From Nematostella vectensis (taxonomy: Eukaryota > Cnidaria > Anthozoa > Actiniaria > Edwardsiidae): DNA of 60,000 nt. Shown one piece after another: positions 39,601 to 53,262 of the stretch. Position 1 is the first letter of the stretch; every line of letters starts with the position of its first letter. The stretch is from the NCBI RefSeq assembly GCF_932526225.1, contig NC_064043.1, positions 5,883,501 through 5,943,500 of the forward strand, written 5' to 3'. The notes below the pieces were generated by a model. It searched no databases. It worked only from the letters and a program-made list of their open reading frames with translations, and was not told where the DNA came from. The translations under genes and the position numbers were made by a program.

Positions 39601-42600
39601 ATAAAAAAATACTGTGTACAGTTACAACCCTGCTGGACCTATTTGTCTTTGAATTTTATAACCGAAAAATTGTTGACAAAACTGAACGTCTAGCAGTTCA
39701 GAGAAGCCCTGTGTGACGTACGCCTCAGGGATTAATAACTTGACAAGAGTTCTGTTCACATGGCCTCGTGGCTTAGTGTATAAGTTAGGGACAGAAGTAC
39801 AATATGTGTATGTTACCTTTAAATGGTCTTTGTGGGCGCACTCGGGATGAAGAGGGATTTTCTGATCAAATTAAATCACCGTGCGAATATAGTCGTTGAG
39901 GAAACTCGCTCTTAGTTTATCCGATCGTCGCGTACACTAGGAAGTCAGCGTTCTAAGGCAATATACTAAAAGCGAGATTTTGTCGTGGGGTAAAGAAATC
40001 TTATCGCATAATCTAAAGCTTGCCTTTTTTCCGCTGAATCTTCAATAAAATATAATCGCATTCAAAATCACTATGGCGTTTTTTTCCATTGAGTTCTTTT
40101 GAAAGCGTGCCTTTTTACGCAATGAAATCACACAGAAACGCAAAATTGTAAAACATAAGAGAACTTAAATGATAAGGAGCTGGCTATACATTAAAAGCAC
40201 TATTTTCTTGCAATCCTATAAAGAGGGCAATTTCCTACCCTAAAATGGCCACCGTCTCGAAGGAAACTGGATCTATGAAAATGGGACTGAATATTTCATT
40301 AGTTTTATTTTCATATCTGTTAAATCAAAAAGGCGTATATTTCTAACATAGTTACCCCAAAGCCGTCTGGGCATTCAATAAATTCAAGGTCCTGAAGGGG
40401 TAAAACGGCAACCGGGATTTGCCGCATTCATTTTAGGCCGGGAAATCAGGATTTGAGTAACTGGGGATATGGGAGTTTTTTTTTTAGCTTCCAGGAACGA
40501 GAATTGTATATGCGTTAAAAGTGGGGTTTAGAATAAAAGGAATCTGGAAAAAGGGATCTAGACCCCTTTAGGGACCTGTAAATTGCGTTGCGATTTCCCT
40601 GTGAATTTGTACATCAAGATTATTTACCGAGGCAGGAATTCGCCTCGAATGTTCATTGTGATTGCGGGTATTACAAGTATTATAACGATGCAGGTCAAGA
40701 AACCTGTAGATAGCCCTAGTTATCACAAGGCGTCTTAGTGCGCCGTGCAAGAGCCTCTCTCTCCCTTTCTCCTCGCTAGACGCCTCCAGATAACAGGGTT
40801 CAAGAGATGGTTGTGCGGCGCTTACTCACGGCGCAAAGATGATCTTTGTAATCTCGGGCTGTATGTTAACAGGCATTTGGCGCATTACATACACTCTTAC
40901 GCCCTAAATACCGATGAAAACTGGCCAAGCTTTTCCTAACTTTTTTTCTACCGAAACCCTGACCGGAACTTTTATTTTCGTTTGTTGCCCTTCACAGCCC
41001 CTGCAGTCCTGTTTAATTCCCTAATTGAAGTAGCTCGTGGGATACAGGGGTGTTGAGAAACCTTTGCACGCTTTTCGCGTCCCGTTGCGATAATCTAGAC
41101 GTGTAGTAACCTTAGTGTATGTTTATTTGCAAAATCTCACGAATATTTCGTGATAACATTGCACTTCGTAATATAACCATCAGACACGGGTCATAGGCTA
41201 TCGTCCGGCTAAATTGGGCCACTAATAGGGGGCTATTGCTTTCTCCCAGATTCGGTTGCAATCAGGAAAAAGAAGCTATCGCCGAAACCGCTTAATTGTC
41301 AGACTAGCTGCCAAGGACGCATCGGAGTTATCGTTACAAGCAATGAGGTTCACGAGCGTTTGAAAGTGTACATAGCAATAGACTCAAGCTATCGCTCATT
41401 GATTGTGATAAGGGCTGCACACGGTCGCTCTATCCCTCTGAACTCTGCTCTCTAGCTAAGGTTCCAAGATCAAGACTTGACTTTGCGCGCAGGATTAATT
41501 AATTGCGCGCCGTTTTTCTGGGTATTTAGTTGCCACGTCATTTGTCGTGTCACTCGGGCGTGCATGTAAAACACATTAAGGCTACGTGATGCGCGCAAGG
41601 GGGAAGTTTTTAGCCCGTCAGAGAAGGCAAGCCGTTGATGAGAGAATAGATGCACTCGTTTGGCTGTCGTGGCCTTTTAGTGGCGCCAACGTGCCTCGCG
41701 TCGTGACAGATCATAATGAAATGTGCGCTCCATAGATAAGGACCGACCTTATGGCACTAGCTTATATTAGAGTCCTGTTTAAAAGGTTGCGCAAACTTGA
41801 ATGCCGGAGTGTTTTTGCTCACGATTTAACCAAGGACAACGGTCCTTTGATAAAAACCATGGCATCTCTCCTCCACTGCGCAGTCCCCCCTCTCTCGTCC
41901 CCTCCACCCCTAGCGCTTGCTATCCCTAATAGCCCATTACAGATAAAATCGTGTTTAAAAATCTGGTGTATACTACGGTTTATCGGCAAGTTTTTGAGAT
42001 TATCTTTTTTCACGAGAACTGAACGTATGATAACCTGCGGGCTTGCGGTTTATCCAAGTGCGATCTATGGCTTAATGTTATCGTTAGGAAAGAATACTAG
42101 ATGCCCGCAATTGTGATCGATTAAACGGTTTATACACAGTTTAATTTTCCAATTGTAATAAAGTTAACTGAATTACCAGGCGGGACAAGTGAGGGATGAT
42201 AACAGCTTGTGTTTGCTGTTTGCAGAGACCATGTGTGACGCGCGTGGGATCCACGCGGGCTCAAAGGAGATGAAGTGCTCCTACTCCTTTGCTATCACTG
42301 TCAAGGAACGTGAGCGTGGCTTTGGGATATTTATGCCCTAAGGGTATGGGAGGTATGGGACTACGCCTTAGAGGGGGGTGGGTAAGGGGTAGGGTACATT
42401 GGGGTGCATGGATTGGTGTGTTTTTAATGCGCCGTCAGAAGTTTGATGGGGGTAGGCGGGGATAGGGTGAAGGGTAGGGAAAAAGGGATAGGGTGTTGTC
42501 AGGCATGTTGTCACTTCGCCTTGAAAGAGATGCTAGAGGGGTGAAAGTGGATTTGAGAGAGCTTAAGGATTTAGTTTTAGAGTGTTTTGTATAGGGTATT

Positions 42601-44850
42601 GCAATCACCCTAGCCGGCTAGGGCGTGGTCAGTCCACTAAGGGGTGAGCCTATTCCGGCGCTGTCGGGTGGTTGCGAGACTGCGGGTGGTAGCCCTTCTA
42701 TCAGTCTCTCTTGCAGTCGTTCTGGACTCATCACGTCTGTCGGCGCCTGGGCCAACAACTAGGGCTCAAGACCGAACTGTTGCCAAGGAGACTTGGCCTG
42801 GATCGGTGCTTAAAAGGTTAATTCGGCTAGGGTGTTATCAATAGGAGTGAACCCACTGCGTCTTGCAATGGTGGGGAAACCAGGGGACTGGTTAACCATG
42901 CGGCACAGGGTAAGGGGAGGTTTCGTCTCAAAGTAAAAAAGAACAGGGGAGAGAAAGAAAATTTTTTTTTTCTTATTTTTAAAATACTTATTCGTAAACA
43001 GTGTAAAAGGTGTGCGAGCGCTTGAAGGGTTACAGATTGAACCAGAGAAAGTGGGACTATCCGACAGGATAATAACGCGCTAACAAAAAAAGATCTGTTA
43101 TGTCTTTCGCGGTCTTGGCGTGAGGTGTGAGGTGTTTTTTCATCACATTGCTGTCGCCTGTTTCACACCTAATATTAAGACACCATGTAATCGCACAACG
43201 AGTTCCGGAATTCCAATCAACTTATGGTTTTCCGGGGAATGTTTTCGTAAGGATTCCGGTCGCTTTCCTCTTTGTATGCCCACGTGTGAGGTAGATTTGA
43301 AAGTCTCCAGATCCCCAGAGAAAGACGGCAGATCTTTCCTACATAGACAAAACAACAGCTTCACCTTCCCTGGTGTGCGCTATATATAAAGTTTTTTTAA
43401 AAAAGTGATCTGACGTGGAGTGATTTGGTTCTGTTTTGATTTGTTAAGTCGAGTCATTATGACTCACTCAATTCTAATGAAATGTCACTTGCGGTTATTT
43501 GTTTTTGTCTCGAACAGAATCAAGCACGCTAGTAACAATAGGGTTTTATTTTGGGGTTAAAACAACAACAACAAATTCGGACCAAACGTATCCGTTGGCC
43601 CACGATGATTTCGACCTCATTTCCGTGGCCTAGACAGCGAGGCACAACTTTGCACTCGAGACTAGCAACGAGGCGCGATGTTTAATTAGGATTGTGTTGT
43701 TGTAGGTATACAAACAAATCGTTAGTCTTCCATGCGAGGTTATACTTAGGGTCATCACAACAGTCATTAAGATTGTGCAGAAAAGTCAATATTCGCGCAC
43801 GGCGGTACTTAATAACCCTAAAATTATAACTGATCCCGGCCTTTGCGCAGCGCACGCAACCAAACACTCTAGTACCGCGCTTGTTGATCGAGTTCCCGTC
43901 ACGTTGGAGCCAAGGGCTGCTGACGAGATGTTAAACACCCCTTACGGTGGTGCATACCGGCAGACACCAGGCTCGCCGCGAGAGTTAACCGCCGTTTAGC
44001 GAGTACGACTCGGTGGCGGCAAGACGGATATAGCTAATCCTACAAATACTTCCATCCCCACCTAGCGTCGCCCACCTAGCGTCTTCTGTGTCCCTTTGAA
44101 TGAGTCGCATTCCTTTGCATGTGCTGAGGCGATGACATTTCTAAGAGGCTGTCATCGCGGTCACCGGTAAGACTGATCTAGTTGCTCTGCTATCGGTATC
44201 TCTTCCCTAATATTGTCATCCAAAGAAATTTATCTCGAGCACGGACATACGAGTGTTGCCTAATCGAGATAGGAGTATTTTTATAGAGAATGCACCGATC
44301 AAATGTATGAACTTGGCCACAGCTGTGTGGCAGCGCACTATACTTTACTCAAATATCGTACGTCTAAAAAAGTGACGTTTTCTATTTCTAGCTGGTGTCA
44401 CTCTCGACAGTTGTGTTTCCGTGGTGTTCCACATTCACTTCGATGACGTAATTAGGAAACCATTCAAGCGCTCATGGGCTCGCGGCTACAAGAATGGAGG
44501 GGCAATTTCCGGCTCACTTTGATGTATTTCCAATAATGCGCTCGACTGTAGACGATCAGGCTCCGGAAGCGCTTGAAGACCCCCTCATTTAAGCGCAGAT
44601 CAATCGCTGAACCAAGCAACGGGCATCGGAAGTATTAGGAATATATTAGACCACCGGGTACCTCCCTAAAGGGCAGGGTCCAGTCAGAGGGATCTCTGAA
44701 GCCCGGTCTCCAGGTTACTTTTGCACCCAAATCCCATCTACAAATCCCAGTCCCGTGTACTCATTACAATAGATCCCAGATCCCCATCAGTCAGGGTGTA
44801 GCAGAGGAAAAGGTTTTTGGAAGGGAGCGGGTTTGGGGCGGGGGGGTAGT

Positions 44851-45094
44851 AGAAGCCTCCAACTTGTGGGACAAAAGAAGCCTTCAAAACGCGCGGGGCA
44901 GAAGTCTTTAACGCTCGGGATAGAAGCCTTCAACACGCGCCGGACAGAAGCCTTTGACAATGGGGACGAGAGCCTTCGACAAGCGGGATAGACATTTTTC
45001 ACACGCGGGACAGAATCATTGATACGCGGGCAGTAGACACGCGAGACTGAACCCTTCTATACGCGGTACAGTAGCCTTCGCGATACGCGGGATA
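44851..45094 (+). repeat. degenerate minisatellite, unit 20-25 bp
   Basis: About eleven imperfect units of the form AGAAGCCTTCAACACGCGGG, each ending in a GCGGGAC-like or GCGGGAT-like box. The units vary in length and sequence, so this is an old array. A G-rich stretch (44822-44847) precedes it. The open frame across it on the minus strand is a by-product of the repeat. Confidence 0.7.
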
Positions 45095-46145
45095 AACTCG
45101 GATGGGAAGGAATGAGTTCTAAAGGCCTAGTTAGAGATAAAAGGGGGGATATTGCGCATAGTTATACTTAGACAGCTAACTTACTTTAGAAAGGGAGAGC
45201 GTTGTTTGGTTTGTAGATAGCATACTACCCTATTTAAAATAAGAAAATTGTGTAAATTCAAATATTGGACAGAGGTATTTCGTTAAATTGAATAAAAATG
45301 CATCGCGCATTTAAATAAATGGGTGATTTTTTTAAAGAAAACTAGTAATTCCTGTATAATTATCTATAAATAAATAGGTCTTCATGCAATGGGTGTGACG
45401 CCTGGGAGAGCAATAGAGAGCCCTTGTGTTCCCTTAGTAGATGGCGTACCTTGGGTTTGCCTTAATGTTGCAATGCCAAATGTTTTTCTTTGGTTACACA
45501 GTTTCGAAAAAATGAAAACAAAATGCTTATCCCATGAGGTGATTTGGGTGTGTCCAAGGGGGCGTGTCAAGGGGTAACCCCTCACCACACCTCGCACCAC
45601 ACCCTGTGTTTATCATGCTTGTGCTTATCAACATTATAACCAAGTAACATAGATATCGCAGTTTCGGGTAAAAACCCTATCCAGCTCCGCAAACATCAAC
45701 ACCACTTGATATCAACAAAAAGCCCCCGCACGGAAAGGGCGTGATTTAACACAGACAAAATGACTGCTGTAGACGAGTCAATATCCCACAAATTCTCATC
45801 GAACTAAACCATCGATATATCCATAAACACGTTTGGCACTGATCAGCGAGACAAACTGGCGAAGGAAAGGGCGTTGAATACGTCCGGAACTGCCACAAAC
45901 CGGACTGAAACCGGACATGACATTTGGGTGATGTATTGTTAAAGCTCCGCCTAGCTGACTACAGTGATAGGATGGTATCGCCATAAGATTAGCGACTCTT
46001 CGAGAAGCAATAACATTTCAATACTTTCGCAATCCCCCCTCCCATCCCCTCCCCATCTTCCATCAAATCTATTTATTTCCATCCGTCAAGCACTTCCATT
46101 TTCAAAGAACACTTTCTCATGACGTACCACGTCACTGCATCGTTC

Positions 46146-46174
46146 TTTATTTTATTTTATTTTATTTTTTTTTT
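46146..46174 (+). repeat. TTTTA microsatellite with poly-T tail
   Basis: Four copies of TTTTA (or TTTAT) followed by a run of T. It could be a simple repeat or the tail of a retroposon copied on the other strand; no retroposon body was recognised next to it. Confidence 0.5.
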
Positions 46175-48301
46175 TTGTACCGTACAAATAACTAGAAAAT
46201 CTAGGTTTCGTCAAAAATTTGGAATGGTACATTTTTACCCTTTACTTTAGACAGAAAATAAACTTTAACGTATACCCCTCACTTAATCTTTAAATTGGCT
46301 TTAATTTTATCGCTGCGATATTGCAACTCATAAAAGATAAAACTGAACCCGCTTTATTCCGGGAAGTCCAGAAGGTGTACAGTCCAATTTTCCTACCTAG
46401 AAAACACTTTTTCGTTTACATTGCTATCTAACAATAACTCCAAGTGCAATGAAATGGTTAGAGAATATTACTCAATCTGTTCCATCCGGATTAACGCAAA
46501 AGGGTCCAACACGCACCACGAGACAGACTCTGTATTGTTTAGCGTAACGATTATCTATTGAGGACATCGGTAATTAGGAGTTACGAGGGAATCTGCTTAG
46601 CGAAAAAGCCCTTAAACTAACAGAGCTTTTATTCTCTTTGCTTAACGCTAATTCAGTGGCTTTTAAAGAGCGGATATGCCGTGGCAAGAGGTAGTGAGCT
46701 TGTGTTTACTTGCGACCCCCGTGAGTATTAACGCGCGTAACAGGTGAACTCAGCCGCCGTGTAGACTTTGACTTCTCCAGTTTCCTCGGCGGCATATTGG
46801 AGGGAGCCGCATTCAAAAATCCCTTCGCCTTTTAACAGCGTTTGACTTTATCATACCTCAAAAGAGGATTATTGTTATTCCGTTTATTGGGTCAGTGGGA
46901 AGTCCTGTATTATGACAAATCTCTTCACATCAGAAATAAATGAGACTTGAATAAGGTGAGAAATAACACTCGTCGTGGTGGAATGTGAATTTCTATAATT
47001 TTTTAGCAAAGCCGATGCGTAACTCTTAGTTTAAGATGGCATGACTTAAGCTTAGATTATTGCCCCTTAGTGGACTCCACAGGTTTATGATAGTGCGAGC
47101 GGCTGTTGGACAGTACGCGCAAAGTATGCAAGGTTTCAAGTCAATTATAGGTTTAGTAGGATTAATGTATTGCCCATATCCCGGTCCATTATTCTGTGAT
47201 GTAATCCGGGCACTCTAGATTTGTGGCTCAGCTTAAGTGTTATGATTAATGGATCAGACTCATCACACACGTGGATACCATTCAACTGCCTCCTACAACT
47301 CACATCCGAAACCACCGCAGTGGACAGCGATAAACAGTTCAATTTTGCGCTAAAAGAAACGATTTCACCGCTGGATGCTTCACCATAAGTTGCTCAAGAA
47401 GCAGCGATTTTATATATCTTGGACCATGTGCTTTGCTGGTCAATTCACGGAAGTTCTCTGCTGTGGGAAAAGCGCGGTGGGAACGAAATATTAAAAGGGT
47501 CCCAGGAGAAACTCGATCCGTGTTTTTAGCGCGAAGTCATTGAGTTCTATTGACAGCCTTTAGTCCTAGTACTTTAAGTCATGCTGATTGTGCGGTTTTG
47601 GGACACCTTTGTTGTGGTTGCGGGATAGTAAAAAGCTTTTTCAAAGCGATATGGGCTGGTCTTATTTCTTCTAATGTTTCTGCACGCAAAACGGCTCTTC
47701 ACGAGCTGCATGGCGCTTTAGCCATGGCGACACGTGCATTCCTAGTCGTTGTCAAGGTAGCCCTACTACCACAGGGATACCGAGCTAAACCAAGTTTAGA
47801 ATAAAGTCTTTTTTTTTTCGATGCAAAAAATAAATACTTCCAGTGCCGTTCAAGCGTGATTAACTAAAACATCTCAATACGGTTAGATGTTAGAAAAACG
47901 TTTTAACAGGTGGAACCAGCTTTGTGTGGTTAAAGACGGCCAATCGCCGCCATTTTACACACCCGCATAATACCATGTCACACAACAAAGAGACCTTTTC
48001 GATCAGTTAAATCAAGCGAGTGACTATAAAACTTTAGATATCGCTATAAAGTATTAGACTTCAACTGTGTAAGGGTATGTTGAACACGTCCCTGCAAATA
48101 GACACCATTTTTTAAATATAATCTAAGACAATAACTAAGGAGTCCCTGATCGACATGTTTTTAAATGGAAGTGATATGATCTATTCTAGGGCTTAGGTTG
48201 GTATAAGGTTAAGTAGGACGATCAAAAGAAATGCCACTTATTGTCACTTGCATTGTTCACCTCAAATATATTGAAATCGGGACGTACCCAGGATTTTTCT
48301 T

Positions 48302-48318
48302 GGGGGGGGGGGGGGGGG
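48302..48318 (+). repeat. G17 homopolymer
   Basis: An uninterrupted run of 17 G after GTACCCAGGATTTTTCTTG. The preceding text looks like the end of an interspersed repeat; the family is not identified. The length may be unreliable because such runs slip in sequencing. Confidence 0.7.
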
Positions 48319-48457
48319 TGCAAAATCCTTTGCAGTATCTTCACGGGACGTTTATTGTCGGATTTGGCTACGTACCAGGTAATCTAGCTTATGCTTTATC
48401 GTTTTGTCTACAAATAGCACGTCCATTGGGAACCGAAAGTGGACCTTCGGCCGTTGT

Positions 48458-48477
48458 GGGGGGGGGGGGGGGGGGGG
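48458..48477 (+). repeat. G20 homopolymer
   Basis: An uninterrupted run of 20 G, followed by further G-rich sequence (48518-48542) that leads into the minisatellite. A strong candidate for quadruplex formation and for polymerase slippage. Confidence 0.7.
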
Positions 48478-48540
48478 AGTAGAACTATGGGATGAAAAAT
48501 ATTATCGAGGAGGATCGGGGGGGGAGGGAGGGGGGAGGGA

Positions 48541-51500
48541 GGCCCACCCTTTACCCCCTGCTTCACCCCTATACCTTTTACTGTCTCAAGGCCAACCCTT
48601 CACCCCCCTGCTTCACCCCTTTACCTTTTCTTGCCTTTTGCCCACCCTTCACCCCCCTGCTTCACCCCTTTACCTTTTACTATCTCAAGGCCCACCTTTC
48701 ACCCCCCTGCTTTACCCCTTTACCATTTACAGTCTCTAGGCCCACCCTTCACTCCCCTGCTTCAACCCTTTACCTTTTACTGTCTCAATACCCAACCTTT
48801 CACCCCCCTGCTTCACCCCTTTACCTTTTACTGTCTCAATACCCACCCTTCACACCCCCTGCTTTATCCCTTTACGTTTTACTGTCTCAATACCCACCCT
48901 TCACACCCCCTGCTTTACTCCTTTACCTTTTACTGTCCCAAGGCCCACCCTTCACCCCCCTGCTTCACCCCTTTACCTTTTACTGTCTCAATACCCATCC
49001 TTCACCCCCCTGCTTCACACCTTTACCTTCTTACTGCCTCAATATCCATCCTTCACCCCCTGCTTCACCCCTTTACCTTTTACTGTCCCAAGGATCACCC
49101 TTCACACCCCCTGCTTAACCCCTTTACCTTTTACTATCTCAAGGCCCACCTTTCACCCCCCTGCTTTACCCCTTTACCATTTACAGTCTCTAGGCCCACC
49201 CTTCACTCCCCTGCTTCAAACCTTTACCTTTTACTGTCTCAATACCCACCCTCCACCCCCCTGCTTCACCCCTTACCTTTTACTGTCTAAATACCCATCC
49301 TTCACCCCCTGCTTCACCCCTTTACCTTTTACTGTCTAAATACCCATCCTTCACCCCCTGCTTCACCCCTTTACCTTTTACTGTCTCAATACCCACCCTC
49401 CACCCCCCTGCTTCACCCCTTACCTTTTACTGTCTAAATACCCATCCTTCACCCCCTGCTTCACCCCTTTACCTTTTACTGTCTAAATACCCATCCTTCA
49501 CCCCCTGCTTCACCCCTTTACCTTTTACTGTCTCAATACCCACCCTCCACCCCCCTGCTTCACCCCTTTACCTTTTACTGTCCCAAGGATCACCCTTCAC
49601 ACCCCCTGCTTAACCCCTTTACCTTTTACTATCTCAAGGCCCACCTTTCACCCCCCTGCTTTACCCCTTTACCATTTACAGTCTATAGGCCCACCCTTCA
49701 CTCCCCTGCTTCACCCCTTTACCTTTTACTGTCTCAATACCCACCCTCCACCCCCCTGCTTCACCCCTTACCTTTTACTGTCTAAATACCCATCCTTCAC
49801 CCCCTGCTTCACCCCTTTACCTTTTACTGTCTAAATACCCATCCTTCACCCCCTGCTTCACCCCTTTACCTTTTACTGTCTCAATACCCACCCTCCACCC
49901 CCCTGCTTCACCCCTTACCTTTTACTGTCTCAAGGCCCACCCTTCACCCCCCTGCTTCACCCCTTTACCTTTTACTGTCCCAAGGCCCACCCTTCACACC
50001 CCCTGCTTTACCCCTTTACCTTTTACTGTCTCAATACCCACCCTTCACACCCCCTGCTTTACCCCTTTACCTTTTACTGTCCCAAGGCCCACCCTTCACC
50101 CACCTGCTTCACACCTTTACCTTTTACTGTCTCAATACCCATCCTTCACCCCCCTGCTTCACACCTTTACCTTTTTACTGCCTCAATATCCATCCTTCAC
50201 CCCCTGCTTCACCCCTTTACCTTTTACTGTCTCAAGGCCCACCCTCCACCCCCCTGCTTCACCCCTTACCTTTTACTGTCTAAATACCCATCCTTCACCC
50301 CCTGCTTCACCCCTTTACCTTTTACTGTCTAAATACCCATCCTTCACCCCCTGCTTCACCCCTTTACCTTTTACTGTCTCAATACCCACCCTCCACCCCC
50401 CTGCTTCACCCCTTTACCTTTTACTGTCCCAAGGATCACCCTTCACACCCCCTGCTTAACCCCTTTACCTTTTACTATCTCAAGGCCCACCTTTCACCCC
50501 CCTGCTTTACCCCTTTACCATTTACAGTCTATAGGCCCACCCTTCACTCCCCTGCTTCACCCCTTTACCTTTTACTGTCTCAATACCCACCCTCCACCCC
50601 CCTGCTTCACCCCTTACCTTTTACTGTCTAAATACCCATCCTTCACCCCCTGCTTCACCCCTTTACCTTTTACTGTCTAAATACCCATCCTTCACCCCCT
50701 GCTTCACCCCTTTACCTTTTACTGTCTCAATACCCACCCTCCACCCCCCTGCTTCACCCCTTACCTTTTACTGTCTCAAGGCCCACCCTTCACCCCCCTG
50801 CTTCACCCCTTTACCTTTTACTGTCCCAAGGCCCACCCTTCACACCCCCTGCTTTACCCCTTTACCTTTTACTGTCTCAATACCCACCCTTCACACCCCC
50901 TGCTTTACCCCTTTACCTTTTACTGTCCCAAGGCCCACCCTTCACCCACCTGCTTCACACCTTTACCTTTTACTGTCTCAATACCCATCCTTCACCCCCC
51001 TGCTTCACACCTTTACCTTTTTACTGCCTCAATATCCATCCTTCACCCCCTGCTTCACCCCTTTACCTTTTACTGTCTCAAGGCCCACCCTCCACCCCCC
51101 TGCTTCACCACATTACCTTTTACTGTCTCAATAACCACCCTTCACCCCCTGCTTCACCCCTTTACCTTTTACCGTCTCAAGGCCCACCCTTTACCCCCCT
51201 GCTTCACCCCTTTACCTTTTACTGTCTAAATACCCATCCTTCACCCCCTGCTTCACCCCTTTACCTTTTACTGTCTCAATACCCACCCTCCACCCCCCTG
51301 CTCCACCCCTTACCTTTTACTGTCTCAAGGCCCACCCTTCACCCCCCTGCTTCACCCCTTTACCTTTTACTGTCCCAAGGCCCACCCTTCACACCCCCTG
51401 CTTTACCCCTTTACCTTTTACTGTCTCAATACCCACCCTTCACACCCCCTGCTTTACCCCTTTACCTTTTACTGTCCCAAGGCCCACCCTTCACCCACCT

Positions 51501-53262
51501 GCTTCACACCTTTACCTTCTACTGTCTCAATACCCATCCTTCACCCCCCTGCTTCACACCTTTACCTTTTTACTGCCTCAATATCCATCCTTCACCCCCT
51601 GCTTCACCCCTTTACCTTTTACTGTCTCAAGGCCTACCCTCCACCCCCCTGCTTCACCACATTACCTTTTACTGTCTCAATAACCACCCTTCACCCCCTG
51701 CTTCACCCCTTTACCTTTTACCGTATCAAGGCCCACCCTTTACCCCTCTGCTTCACCCCTTACCCTTTTACCGTCTCAAGGCCCACCCTTTATCCGCCTG
51801 CTTCACCCCTTTACCTTTTATTGTCTCTAGGCGCACCCTTCACTCCCCTGCTTTACACCTTTACATTTTACTGTCTCTTCAAGGCCCACCCTTCACACCC
51901 CTGCTTCACCCCTTTACCTTTTACTGTCTCTAGGCCCACCCTTCACCCCCCTGCTTCACCCCTTTACCTTTTACTGTCTCAATACCCATCCTTCACCCCC
52001 CTGCTTCACACCTTTACCTTCTTATTGCCTCAATATCCATCCTTCACCCCCTGCTTCACCCCTTTACCTTTTACTGTCTCTAGGCCCACCCTTCACCCCC
52101 CTGCTTCACCCCTTTACCTTTTACTGTCTCAATACCCATCCTTCACCCCCCTGCTTCACACCTTTACCTTCTTACTGCCTCAATATCCATCCTTCACCCC
52201 CTGCTTCACCCCTTTACCTTTTACTGTCTCAAGGCCCACCCTCCACCCCCCTGCTTCACCACATTACCTTTTACTGTCTCAATAACCACCCTTCACCCCC
52301 TGCTTCACCCCTTTACCTTTTACCGTCTCAAGGCCCACCCTTTACCCCCCTGCTTCACCCCTTTACCTTTTACTGTCTAAATACCCATCCTTCACCCCCT
52401 GCTTCACCCCTTTACCTTTTACTGTCTCAATACCCACCCTCCACCCCCCTGCTCCACCCCTTACCTTTTACTGTCTCAAGGCCCACCCTTCACCCCCCTG
52501 CTTCACCCCTTTACCTTTTACTGTCCCAAGGCCCACCCTTCACACCCCCTGCCTTACCCCTTTACCTTTTACTGTCTCAATACCCACCCTTCACACCCCC
52601 TGCTTTACCCCTTTACCTTTTACTGTCCCAAGGCCCACCCTTCACCCACCTGCTTCACACCTTTACCTTTTACTGTCTCAATACCCATCCTTCACCCCCC
52701 TGCTTCACACCTTTACCTTTTTACTGCCTCAATATCCAACCTTCACCCCCTGCTTCACCCCTTTACCGTTTACTGTCTCAAGGCCCACCCTCCACCCCCC
52801 TGCTTCACCACATTACCTTTTACTGTCTCAATAACCACCCTTCACCCCCTGCTTCACCCCTTTACCTTTTACCGTCTCAAGGCCCACCCTTTACCCCTCT
52901 GCTTCACCCCTTACCCTTTTACCGTCTCAAGGCCCACCCTTTATCCGCCTGCTTCACCCCTTTACCTTTTATTGTCTCTAGGCGCACCCTTCACTCCCCT
53001 GCTTTACACCTTTACATTTTACTGTCTCAAGGCCCACCCTTCACACCCCCCCTGCTTCACCCCTTTACCTTTTACTGTCTCTAGGCCCACCCTTCACTCC
53101 CCTGCTTCATCCCTTTACCTTTTACTGTCTCAAGGCCCACCCTTCATCCCCTTGCATCAAACCTTCACATTTTACGGTCTCAATACCCATCCTTCACCCC
53201 CTGCTTCACCCCTTTACCTTTTACTGTCTCAATACGCACCCTCCAACCCCCTGCTTCACCCC
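48541..53262 (+). repeat. C-rich 50-bp minisatellite, left arm (about 94 units)
   Basis: Tandem units of 49-52 bp with the core GCCCACCCTTCACCCCCCTG, then CTTCACCCCTTTACC and TTTTACTGTCTCAA. Variants fall into recognisable types (CAAGGCCC, CAATACCC, CTAGGCCC, CCCAAGGAT, CCTCAATATCC). Types recur in blocks. A block of about 846 bp starting at 49581 is repeated nearly unchanged from 50427. A block of 1151 bp is repeated between 51.1-52.26 and 52.26-53.1 kb. Long open frames through the array (for example 48492-49290 and 51821-52285) arise because a 51-bp unit has no stop in several frames. The array ends exactly at the LTR at 53263. Confidence 0.97.

Larger units (their letters stand above)
18650..48290. 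other. gene-poor region upstream of GATA
   Basis: About 30 kb in which I can support no protein-coding exon, RNA gene or intact transposon. Open frames are short (at most about 120 codons), scattered on both strands, and match no family I know. CpG-richer patches occur near 19.56-19.90, 21.0-21.1 and 29.3-29.5 kb. G-rich low-complexity DNA lies at 42.33-42.50 kb. The region could hold distal regulatory elements for the GATA gene, but nothing in the sequence alone proves it. Confidence 0.5.

Noticed and set aside
39761-39800. tRNA A-box-like TGGCTTAGTG
   Set aside because: No matching B box (GTTCRANNC) within range and no cloverleaf.
41751-42116. 121-codon plus-strand frame starting with ATG
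   Set aside because: No recognised motif, a low-complexity SPPPLA stretch, and an open frame on the other strand as well; not supportable as a gene.
44641-44780. Region resembling repetitive or transposon-derived sequence
   Set aside because: No inverted ends, open frame or second copy in the window to support it.
45390-45605. GGGTGTG...CACACCC pair that could be ends of a small transposon
   Set aside because: Only seven matching bases and no flanking direct repeat.
48404-49290. Long plus-strand open frames with a PFTPLLHPFTFYCL-like repeated peptide
   Set aside because: They are translations of the 50/51-bp minisatellite in several overlapping frames; frames shift whenever a 50-bp unit occurs, and there is no promoter or start context. 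Not proteins.
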